NCBI RefSeq assembly: GCF_003945595.2
Contig: NW_024104349.1
Span: forward strand, 930,001-994,000
Length of the DNA: 64,000 nt
Direction: 5' to 3'
From: Pipra filicauda
Taxonomy: Eukaryota; Chordata; Aves; Passeriformes; Pipridae
Position 1 is the first letter of the stretch, and each line of letters begins with the position of its first letter. Shown here piece after piece: positions 13,382 through 22,962 of this stretch. The notes beneath the pieces are model-generated. The model worked only from the letters and a program-made list of their open reading frames with translations. It made no database searches and was not told where the DNA came from. A program made the translations under genes and the position numbers.

Positions 13382-14547
13382 TCTGGCTCATGAATGCAGT
13401 GTAGTCCTGGGGTAAATCTGGGGCTTCTGGTGGGAACCCAGTGTCTGCTACAAGGGGCATTTATCAGGATACTCCACTAAGCTGTTAAAGGATAATTAAA
13501 AGTAAAACTGTACTATGGTACCTTTTCACAAGAACCTGCTTAGTTTGCATGACGTGAAAAGCTTTATATTATAGTGCTTTGTGTGACAGAAATGGTTCAG
13601 AGGGCTTGTGAATCCCCAGCTTTCCTGTTTGCCTGTATTCCCATCAGTTACAGGCAACACCCTCCAGCACAGAGAAGGTGGCAGAATAACTTAAAATTTG
13701 CTGAAAGTGGGAAGAATTAATGCTTTAATACCCTGGTGCTGTTCTCACTGCACACTGGGCTGTGTAAGGCAGGAGTTCATCGATGTTCCTCGAGGAGACA
13801 GAGTTGTTCATCCTGGAAGTTTTTAATCCAGGCACTTCAAAGCCTCAGCAGCTTCCACTTCAGGCTTCCATGTTTGCATTTCAACCCGGATTTTGTCCTG
13901 TTTTCCCACGTGGAAGACCAAGTGTGAGCAACACCACGTAACCTGGAACACGAGGGTGATCACACCTGTAGGTCTGAGCTGCCTGGTTGTGATCCTTGCC
14001 TTGATGCTCCTCTCCTGGGTGTCAGAGTAAGGAACTGCCTAAAAAGAGAGCGGGAACGGAGAGACACCGAGCAAAACCCGCTCTGAGCGGGCCAAAAAAA
14101 ATTGAGATGTTGGAAAAAAGAGCTGGTGAGTTTTGTGTAAAAGCCAAGCCCCGTGTGGTCCCTCTGGACTTTGCTCTCCACCATCCTGCTCATCAGCAGA
14201 GGGCACTGCTGCTGCTCCACTTCCCCTGGCAAGGCCTCCAGGCAGAGACGGTTGTATCCCGTATGAATTATTTTTAACACTGAACTTGATAAAGAAAATG
14301 AGGAAAACAACGTTTCAGTGACTCTCTTGCATCTTTGCATGTGCTTTATTGCGCTGCCTGAGGTCTGACTGCTGCAGGAGGAACACAAACGCTGTGCATG
14401 GGATTTAAATCTGAGCCCTGTTTGGTGTAAGGTTTCATAGGAGAATGAATTTCTGTGCTCTGCAAACAGGAAAGAAGGAAAGGGACTCCTGCAAAGCTCT
14501 TCCCTTTCCATCTCTCCTGTTTTCCTGAGCTATTACAAAAGCCACCC

Positions 14548-14606
14548 ACTGAGGTGGGACTTGATGATCTCAAAGGTCTTTTCCATCCTCGGTGAGTCTA
14601 TGATTG
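14548..14606 (+). mobile_element. CR1 tail remnant
   Basis: 'ggtgggacttgatgatctcaaaggtcttttccatcctcggtgagtctatgatt' is a short CR1-type 3' tail with several changes. Confidence 0.6.
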
Positions 14607-16823
14607 TTGTGCAATAAAGTTATTTTAAACTCCTCAGAGTGGGTGATATTGCAGCTTTCTTCATGTCCCATCAGAGATGTCCTAAATGTTGTTTGTAGTG
14701 CCACAAATAATGCAAACATATCTCTCTTTCTTTGGTGACAGGCTGAGCTGTCCTGGCTTTCTTTGACACTCCTATTTTCTTCCCAGCCCCGTGTTCTCAG
14801 TGTGGTGTCACACAGGGGTTTTACTCTCCTCATGGAGCATCTTTCCCGTGGCAAAGCTGGATCTGGACAAGCTGGAGGCAACAAGCTGGCTGTGTGAGCC
14901 CTCCACCTGCTTCCTGGATCTCTGGGTGCTACACCCAAAGAGACAACTGGGGTTCACCCTGCCCTTGGTTTGAACTGATTCAATCCCCTCCTGCAGCACA
15001 GCACCATTCCTTTGGGCTTTTTAGGATGGATGAGTTTCTGTGAGGTTGGATGGGTCAGTTGTGTCTCTGGGCAAGCACAGAGAGTGGGCAAGAGAAGCAC
15101 CAGGACCTCGGGTTTTGATAGCAAGAAGCCCCGGGGGTGTTTCACCCCATCTGCTCAGGAGTTTGGGGTCACTGCAGGCGTTTCTCATCCAGTTATTTAA
15201 TAACATTTGGATGAAGGACCCTCCTTAAGGACCCCTGGGCATCAGTCTGCACGGAGGTTTGTGCAGCAGAGGAGGATGTAATTACTGTGAAGTTTGGAGC
15301 TGTAGGGGGGGATTTGAGGACTTTTGTAAATCTCTGTTGACACAATTTGCTACAAGACTCATTTAACGCTTGAAAAGCAACTTAGTGCTCAGACCAGCAC
15401 CAAAGTGCTTCTCATTTCTTCATCTTTAATAATATAAAAGCTTCAAACTGGAGCAGGGTATTGCTCATCTGCAGCATCAGGGTTAAGAGCTGGGTGAAGC
15501 TTTTTGGGGCGGAATGGACTGGACTTGCTGTTCTCCTGGCAAGGTCAGAGCCAGAGGGGACTGGATGAGCTGCAGTTTCACACCAGTGAAACTCCTCTGT
15601 TTTCCAGGAGGAGGGGGAAGCGAAGGCAGGAGTTTTGCTTTGTGCTTTGTGCTTTATAAAGAGAGAATAAAAGGAAGATAAAGAGAGCAAGGCCAGACTT
15701 GCTGGTACATGTGAGCAGTAGGGGTGGGGCTGTGAGATCCGGGCTCTTTATCAGCTGATTTTGCCTTTCTTTACCATCAAACTTGAGTTACTGAAGGTCT
15801 CAACCTCCCTCTCATGGAGTTTTTCACCAGTGCTGGGGCAAGATGATGTTTGGAGAGGGGGAGGTGAGTGGTGCAGCCAAGGAAGCTCTGGAATGGGCCA
15901 TTCAATTCCCTGTTCTCAGAAGTCCTGGAAGGACATTGCACAAGCCTGGCAGGTCAGGGAGGAGATTCCTGGAGATTCTCATTGCCTGATTTTGCTGCAA
16001 TGCCCTTTTTTATTGCTGAGGAGAGTTGGAGGTGACTCAGCCACTGGAATGCAGGGCTGAGAGCGCAATGACCCCTGGGGGAGGTGCAGTGTGGGGCTCC
16101 ACAGAGGCACCTGTGGCACTGGGAACTTCTTTCCTGGCTCTGAGGAAGGAGGTGACATTGTCACTGTTCCCGTTCCCCAGCCTGGGATGTCGCACAGGGA
16201 GGAAGGAGAGATGATGGCCGAGTTTAACACTTTGGAATTGTGCCAGGCTCGGCCTCAGTGGCAGATCTGCAGCCCAAACATTGCACAGGGGGGGTGCTGC
16301 CAGCTCCAAACACGAGTCAGGCCACAGAAAATCATGAGACTGAGACAATCATGTGGATGTGGGTTGTTCTGCTCTGTGAAGGGAACTGGGTCTCTTGTGC
16401 CATCGAGCTTCTTGCCCTCTAGTTTGATTTTCTTCAAGTTAATTTATGATCAAACAGAGAAGAGCAGCTTTCTGGTTATCAATTTCCACTAAATAGTTTG
16501 AAATTGCTTGCTTTAAGGTTATTTAACTTCACAGAGTTTGATTATCCCTTGGGGTGGGGTCTTTTGCCTCTGGGAGACTGAGTATCCACAAGAACAGAAG
16601 ATGCAGAATACACTAACTCCTAGTGTAAGTCAGCATAAAGGGCACTGGGACCAAATGAAGGGTGGATAATTCTGAGTTGGAACTGCAAACTCATTTATAT
16701 GTGACCACAGGTCGAGGCCTGAGTGCCTTGGGGACCCAGAGTTGGTGGGTGAGTTACCCCCAGTCCTGGACTGACCCTGAGCCCATTATGCAACTGAGAT
16801 CATTAGCTCATCTCTGGCCTTAT

Positions 16824-16876
16824 TGCTGGATCTTACAGGTCTTTTCCACCCTCAGTAGTTCTGTGATCCCATGACT
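16824..16876 (+). mobile_element. CR1 tail remnant abutting an LTR
   Basis: 'ttacaggtcttttccaccctcagtagttctgtgatcc' is CR1 3' tail sequence. It stops where the LTR at about 16880 begins, so the LTR may have inserted beside or into a CR1. Confidence 0.6.
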
Positions 16877-16879
16877 CTG

Positions 16880-17413
16880 AGGCCGTTTGTTGTGAGCCAC
16901 TTGCTTGCTTTACCCCGGTGGGATGGGCAGAGGATTGGAAGGGTAGAAGTAAGGAAACTCATGGGCTGAGATAAAGACAGTTTAATAGGGAAAGCAAAAG
17001 CCACCCACAAGTGGACAAAACAGGGAATTCATTCCCTCCTTCCCACGGGCAGGCAGGGGCTCAGTCATCCCCAGGAAAGCAGGAATCCAACATGCAACGG
17101 TGACTTGGGAAGACAAACGGCATCACTCCAAACATCCCCCCTTTCCTCCTTCTTACCCCAGCTTCATATGCTGAGCATGACACCACACAGCATGGAATAT
17201 CCCTTGGATCAGCCAGTTGGAGTCATGTGTGTCCCCTCCCAGCCTCCCTGCCGGTGGGGTGGGGTGAGGAGCAGAGAATCCATGTGTAAGCACTGCTCAG
17301 CAAGAACCAAAACATCCCCGTGTTACCAAAATTCTTTCAAACACAAACCCAAACCACAGCCCTCTACCAGCTCCAGGGAAGAACATTAACTCTCCCCCAG
17401 CCAAACCCAGCCA
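16880..17413 (-). mobile_element. avian endogenous retrovirus LTR (solo), minus orientation
   Basis: The block contains 'gatgggcagaggattggaagggtagaagtaaggaaactcatgggctgagataaagacagtttaata' (16922-16986) and 'cagcttcatatgctgagcatgac...atggaatatcccttggatcag' (17160-17212). It ends 'cattaactctcccccagccaaacccagcca'. I recognise this arrangement as an LTR dispersed in bird genomes, read here in reverse. On the minus strand it would start TGGCTGGGTTTGGCTGGGGG. No internal retroviral sequence is adjacent on either side. Boundaries are good to perhaps 20 bases, and no clear target-site duplication was found. Confidence 0.65.
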
Positions 17414-18070
17414 ATGTTATGCATCACTCAGCTCTTGCTATTGGATAAATGCTGGGCATTTTAAAATGGGGGGGGGGGGAAAGAAAATCGTGGTTAGAAA
17501 CTGTGTTTGGCTGCAGTGAAGAGCACATCCCTAAGGAATGGGGTGCTCTTGTGGCCAACCTGCCTCCCTGGGTCCTCCATCTCCCACCTCGTGGTTTTAA
17601 ATTGTCCGTGGCACTGAGCGGGGCTGCATTTTACCCTGAGAGTCTCTAAAGCAAACAGGATAATTAGGAGTGCTTTAAAAAAAAAAAAATTCAAACCCAC
17701 AGAATATGCTCATTTTTTAAGGCACGACTAAAATCTTCATCCACTTTTGAAGAGCAGCCAGCCCGGGGTTGCTCAGCCGGGCATCCCGACGCTGCGAGTG
17801 AGGGATGGGATCGCTGGGAGTTACAGCTCGGCTCGTAGGGAGAGCCCGGCTGTTCCTGCCCTGCCCTGCCCTGCCCGCTCAGAGCTCCGGCAGTAAACCA
17901 GCTGCTCTCTTTTCCCAATCCCGAGAGGCAAAAGTGTAAAACCGCAGTGGCCACACCTCGCTCAGGCCGTGTGAGTCACCACAGGGTGACTCAGATGACC
18001 TGGGGGCATCGTCGGATGTCTCAGCTCTGCGTGCAAAGGGCTCTCAGCCCCCCTCTGCCCCCCCGTGAAT

Positions 18071-18189
18071 GCTGAATCACAGAATGGTTTGGGTTGGAAG
18101 GGATCTTAAAGCCCATCTCATTCCAACCCCCTGCCATGGGCAGGGACACCTTCCACTAAACCAGGTTGCTCCAAGCCCTGTCCAACCTC
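18071..18189 (-). mobile_element. CR1 tail, reverse orientation
   Basis: 'tgaatcacagaatggtttgggttggaagggatcttaaagcccatctcattccaaccccctgccatgggcagggacacc' followed by 'ccaggttgctccaagccctgtccaacct' is a clean reverse CR1 terminus. Confidence 0.92.
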
Positions 18190-18534
18190 ACTCATCGTCC
18201 TCGCTGCAGCTTGGGTTTATTTAAGTGAAGGAATTAGCTCACATTTTGATTTGTCTATTCACTGGCTTGTGGTCACATAATTTTTTAATACCATGTGTCT
18301 GCTGCATAACTGGAAGCACAAAGTTTATGGCATTGGAACTGGAAAAGAAGCCAGGCAAACCTTTCTGGTAAGTTTTGGAGCGTTCAAATGAAATCCTGAA
18401 AATAGCAATAGAGGCTTTTGATGAAAATCTCCCTCGCCAAAGACATCTGGGGGGAGTCTTAGGGAGGAAGGGAGAAAAAACTGTGCACTAAGGACAGCCT
18501 TGTCTGTGAAGGCAGAAGTCACCAGTACCTGAAA

Positions 18535-18812
18535 GCATAGAATCACAGAATCTTTTAGATTGGAAAAGGGATAATCGAGTCCAGCCATAACCCCAGCACT
18601 GCCAAGGCCACCACTAACCCATGTCCCCAAGTGCCACGTCCACATGGCTTTTAAATCCCTCCAGGGATGGGGACTCCACCACTGCCCTGGGCAGCCAGTT
18701 CCAATGCCTGTCCCATGATCACCCTTCCAGTGAAGACATTTTTCCTGACATCCAATCTGGCCCTCCCCTGGTGCAACCTGAGGCGGTTTCCTCTTGTCCC
18801 ATCAAAACCTGC
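18535..18812 (-). mobile_element. CR1 3' end, reverse orientation
   Basis: 'catagaatcacagaatcttttagattggaaaagg' through 'cccagcactgccaaggccaccactaacccatgtccccaagtgccacgtccacatggcttttaaatccctccagggatgg' to 'gaagacatttttcctgacatccaatctggccc...ggcggtttcctcttgtccc'. About 280 bp of 3' CR1. Confidence 0.92.
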
Positions 18813-19126
18813 TCATAAGCACTTGGTGCCAGTCACTTTAATCCACTTGTGCACCTGGTTCATGTCCTCTCAGAAAGGCTGTTTTAGGCAGGGGCTGGAA
18901 CGAGGACTTGCAGGGTCCTTCTGAAGAGCAGGGATCTCCTTCTGCCTGTGTTACAGACTCGGGAAGCTCCAGATCCTCACGCCATGTATCAGGGATCCTT
19001 CAGCAGAACTGGCTTAAATCCTCTCTGGGTCCCTTTACCCTAAAACACCCCCCAAGACATCGTGGTGTCTATTCACTATGGGGTGGGTTGGGTGCTGTGA
19101 GAGGCAAGTTGAGCAACACTCCCTGA

Positions 19127-19368
19127 TTAAGTATATTTCTTATATACTAATACACTTAATATATATTAAGTATATAATATATATACTTAATTCCTGAAAT
19201 TAAGGAATATAGACTTAATATATTAATATAATAATTATATTAATATTATATTAAAATATATAATATTGTATTAAAATATAATATATATTAATATATTAAT
19301 ATATTAATATATAATAATATAATAATATATTAATATATACTTAATTCCCTGAAATACTTAATTCCCAA
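19127..19368. repeat. AT-rich, partly palindromic simple-repeat block
   Basis: About 240 bp of nearly pure A/T made of TAATATA, ATATTAATAT and TTAAGTATATA words. Segments carrying 'acttaattcctgaaat' occur on both sides of a TATTAATA core. Many self-complementary stretches could form hairpins or cruciforms. Confidence 0.9.
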
Positions 19369-20199
19369 CCACTCCCACAGACATTTTTACACACTTAAGT
19401 TTGGTCTGAATCCCTGTGACAAATATTACACGAAGCTGAAGGATGTTAAAATCCAGGCTGGTGCCCCAGTGGAGAGAAGGCTGCTCTCTTTGAAGCCCAA
19501 TCTTTTAGACAAGCAGAGCTGAAACAGAATAATTTATACCAAAATTCATTTAGACCAAAGTCAACAGATTTTCCCTTTTTTTTTGAACATCAGCTGCAGT
19601 GTCAGCTAAACCTGGTAGTTCAGCTGCTGCCTTGAAGAAGCAGTTTCTACACCTGTAATGACACCAATTAAAGGGTGGGTCCCTTAATAAACTTTGGTCA
19701 GCCTTGAATTGGTCAGGCAGGTGGATTAGATGATCATTGTGGGTGTCTTCCAAATGAAATCTATTCTTTTCTATTCCATTCCATTTTACTCTTTTCTTTC
19801 TCTTTCTCTTCCCCTTCTCCTTCCCTTCCCCCAGGAGCAGGGTGCAGCAGATCAGAATTTCAGCACAAAACCACCTTTTCCGTTTCCGTTGCTTTAAGCT
19901 GCGGGGCCCATTGAGCAAACTGGAGATGATTCACCCTCAACCTCAAATAAAACTGGGCTTGTTGAAATTCCAGCTGCCTCTTACAGCTTCCCAGGGCCCG
20001 TCCTCTGCCAGCCCCCAGGTTTTTTTTTTTTATTATTATTATTTTATTTTATTTTTGGTAGTTTCAGAGAGAAGCAGAAAACTTTCAAAGTGTAGAAGCC
20101 AATTTGTGTTTTACTGAGCTTCGCTAAAGTTGGTTGGGGGAATGGAGCGGCGACATGCACAGACAAATCTCTTGCAGGAACAAACCCCCGGCGGTGACT

Positions 20200-20860
20200 C
20201 CAGGCGGGGAGGGGATCTCCCAGGGAAATGGGATCAAGCCGCGCGTGGAATGGACACGCGCGAGGCACAAACCGCGAGGAAACCAAGCGATTCCCTGTGG
20301 ATTCCCCCCGCCCCTGGTGGTGTCACCGCCTGATAAAGGGAAACCAGACGCTGTCCCCGAGCTGTCACGGGTCTCCCCGGCGTGGGCACCCCGTGGGTGG
20401 CCGCTCCCGGTGCCCGCCCCGTCCCCGCCCCTGCGGGCGGATCCCGCCGTGTCCCGGTGCAGGAGCCCAGAGACGCCGCGGGAGCCGCCGCACGCAGGTG
20501 AGGGGATGGGCCCCGGGGGCATCCCGGGGGGATCCCGGGGGGACAAGGCACACATATCCTCGAAAAGGATGCGTTGAGGGTGCGCTCGTCCCCCTGGGAG
20601 TGGGAGGTGGGACACGCGTTCGCTCCCAGGGCGGCCATCCGGGATGCACAGAATGCCCTTGCTGGTTTTGGGGGATGCTCGGGATAATGGTGGGGTGGGG
20701 ACTGTTAAGGAGCTAAGAGGCTGTTTGCGACTCGCGGGGTGCGGGGTGGCCCTGCCCGTGCCCCAAAACCCACGCGGAGGGGTGGGAGGGAGTGTCGGTG
20801 CGCGGGAGGCTGCGGACACCCGGACACACCCGGGAAAGGCGCTGCGGGAATAGCGCCGAC
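20200..20860 (+). promoter_or_regulatory. LGALS3: CpG-rich promoter region of LGALS3
   Basis: The stretch is clearly G+C-rich with many CpG dinucleotides, in contrast to the flanks, and surrounds a good splice donor (20498) with no upstream acceptor. No TATA box is evident. It is 2.4 kb upstream of the first coding exon of LGALS3, where a noncoding exon 1 is expected. The long open frames in it on both strands (for example 20124-20819) are a consequence of low stop-codon density in GC-rich DNA. Confidence 0.7.
20400..20497 (+). other. LGALS3: candidate LGALS3 noncoding exon 1 (5' end approximate)
   Basis: GC-rich sequence ends CCGCACGCAG with donor gtgagg at 20498. Galectin-3 genes have a noncoding first exon and the ATG in exon 2. 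The start at 20400 is arbitrary; only the donor end is supported. Confidence 0.55.
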
Positions 20861-22939
20861 GGGGAGAAAACCTGTGGTTCTTTCCCGAACAGAAGGTTTC
20901 CCACTTGGTGTGAATACAGGGAATACTCGGGGTGTTTTATGGACGTTGGCTCTGGGATGTTCCCTGCAGCCGATCCGCCCTCGGGTCGGGGAGAGCTCAG
21001 AGAACTGTGGGGGAGAGATCCAGTGAGTTCAAACTCGGCTGCCCAAATGCTGTTGGAAATTAGGGCACTAGTCTGATGAAGAGGAGCTGGGGGGGCTCAG
21101 CCTGGAGAAAAGGAGGCTCAGGAAGGACCTTCTCACTCTCTACAACTCCCTGAAAAGAGGGTGGAGCCGGGGGGAGTCGGACTCTGCTCCCAGGGAACAA
21201 GATACAGGACAGGAGGAAACGGCCTCAAGTTGTGTCAGAGAAGGTTTGGATTGGATATTTGGAAAACATTCTTCACTAAAAGGGTTATCAAGCACTGGAA
21301 CGGGCTGCCCAGGGCAGTGGTGGAGTCCCCATCCCTGGAGGGATTTAAAAACTGTGTGGATGTGGCACTTGGGGACATGGGTCAGTGGTGGGCTTGGCAG
21401 TGCTGGGGGAACATTTGGACTCGGTGATCTTGGAGGGCTTTTCCAACCTCAGTTATCCTGTGATTCTATGCAATACATCGTTGAGGCGCTGCCGAAGAAG
21501 GTGGAAGAAAACCCCTTCCCGTGGCAGCAGGCAAAAAACCCACTGGAGCATTTCCAGAGAGCTGTATCCAAGGGCTCCAGCACTGCAGTGGCTCAGAGAA
21601 GAGGGTCACCACCAGGCTCCAAGCTGGCAGCACCGTTTGGTGGCAGAGGATTAGTGGGTTTTGAAGACTTTGGTTACAAATACCAAACTGGTACAAATAC
21701 CAGACCTGGCCAGGGAGACATGACACTCCTGGCACCCTGTCCCACCAGGGCTGAAGGGAGCAAAACTGCTTCTCCCTGAGGGGTTGCAGGAGAAAAGGGG
21801 GATCATGTGGGAACTCCCATCAGAGCAGCACCAAGCAAACCTGACCCATCTGGATCCATCCTAGGGAAGCTGTCAGGAGCTCAGTGTGCACCCCCAGCTC
21901 CACCTGGCAAACCAATGGCAAAGCCAAAGGCTTGAAAAGAACCCAGAAGGCAAATAAAACCCCTGGAAGATACAGGTTGTCCAAACGCTCTGGGCTGCTG
22001 GATGCTGGTGGAGAGGCTGCCTTAAAAACCCCATGGGCTCAGGAGAATGAGTGTTTTACTGGCAAAGGGGTTGCTTGTGGGTTGTGAAACTTGGGGTTTT
22101 TTTATTCCTGAGGCCAGGCAGCCACATCTGCTGCGAGCTTTGTGCATCCGAATGCTGCTCTCAAAGAGAATTTGCCTTCTCTGTTTTCAATTTAGAATTT
22201 TCCTTTTCTCTCCCTGTTTCTGCCTCTCCCTTTTTTTTTTTTTTTTTTCCCTCTTCTATGAATGCTCCCTTTGATGGGAGGAACCCAGCTCAGGCTATTC
22301 CTGTGCACAGGCAGGTGTGTGTTTGGCCCTGCAGTGGTGTGGACACTCATCAAGCAGCTTTTATTCTGTGGCCTGGAGTGTCCCTCCTCCAGTGCCCTCT
22401 GGCCAGTATGGAGAAATTGTGGATACACCAGAGGAGAAAGGGGACCTGTATCCATGGCTGCCACCCTCCTCTCAGCATTCCAGGCCTCCACCCTGCGTGT
22501 GGTGGGGTGGCTGCATGTCTCTGGTGTGCTGTGCTGGATTTCTAGCCCCCACACAGCTCCTGTTCCCTGCTTCAGCCCCCCCCAGGGATTCTGTTTTTTA
22601 TGGGAATCTTTTCCCAGAAGGTGCCTCAGGGCTGGGGAAGTGAATAACACTGGCAGTGTTGTAAGCCCAGTGGTGGGTTTCATCCCGAGGGCAACGGGGC
22701 TGGATTCACCCCCAAGTGTTCAGGCTGCTCATGGCAGTGACCCCCATTTATCCCACAGGTATCCAACCAGGATTTGTCCTGTGGCACTGGAGCTCTCGGC
22801 TCTGACAGGCAGGTACGTGACGGGAACTTAGCAATTTCCAACAAATACCACTATAAACTGTAAGTCTCTTCAAAAATCTCTGTTTTTTGGATGGTGCTTG
22901 TTAAAAATGACTGAAACACTCTTTGTCCTTTCATTTTAG
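20498..22939 (+). other. LGALS3: LGALS3 intron 1
   Basis: Noncoding. It contains the rest of the CpG-rich region (to about 20860), one long CR1 3' end (21077-21470) and a poly(T) run near 22230. No other supported feature. Its 3' end is the acceptor tcattttag (AG 22938-22939). Confidence 0.65.
21077..21470 (+). mobile_element. CR1 LINE 3' fragment
   Basis: 'gaagaggagctgggggggctcagcctggagaaaaggaggctcagg' to 'ctcagttatcctgtgattctat'. This is the same subfamily as the copies at 10040 and 31672, inserted in the sense orientation in LGALS3 intron 1. Confidence 0.93.
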
Positions 22940-22962
22940 GAAAAATGTCGGACGGTTTCTCC
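22940..22962 (+). CDS. LGALS3: LGALS3 exon 2, first coding exon (residues 1-6)
   Basis: Five bases of UTR (GAAAA), then ATG at 22945 and MSDGFS, ending in phase 0 at donor gtgagt (22963). Confidence 0.93.

Larger units (their letters stand above)
9131..20200. other. intergenic region between MAPK1IP1L and LGALS3
   Basis: No exon could be supported. The left part (9.9-13.4 kb) is packed with CR1 3' ends in both orientations. The right part holds an ERV LTR (about 16.9-17.4 kb), two minus-strand CR1 tails (18.1 and 18.5 kb) and an AT-rich block (19.13-19.37 kb). The stretches 9131-10020, 13400-14540, 14610-16820 and 19370-20200 look like unique noncoding DNA. Short open frames there (for example 13960-14511 on the minus strand) lack recognisable domains. 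Confidence 0.7.

Noticed and set aside
13960..14511. 183-codon minus-strand frame
   Set aside because: No recognisable domain or splice context, in intergenic DNA with CR1 remnants. Not reported as a gene.
20124..20819. 231-codon minus-strand frame and overlapping plus frames near the LGALS3 promoter
   Set aside because: GC-rich, CpG-dense DNA has few stop codons. The frames have no recognisable domain, and both strands are open at once.
22262..22831. 189-codon plus-strand frame in LGALS3 intron 1
   Set aside because: No domain or conservation visible; opposite-strand and other-frame reading is equally open.
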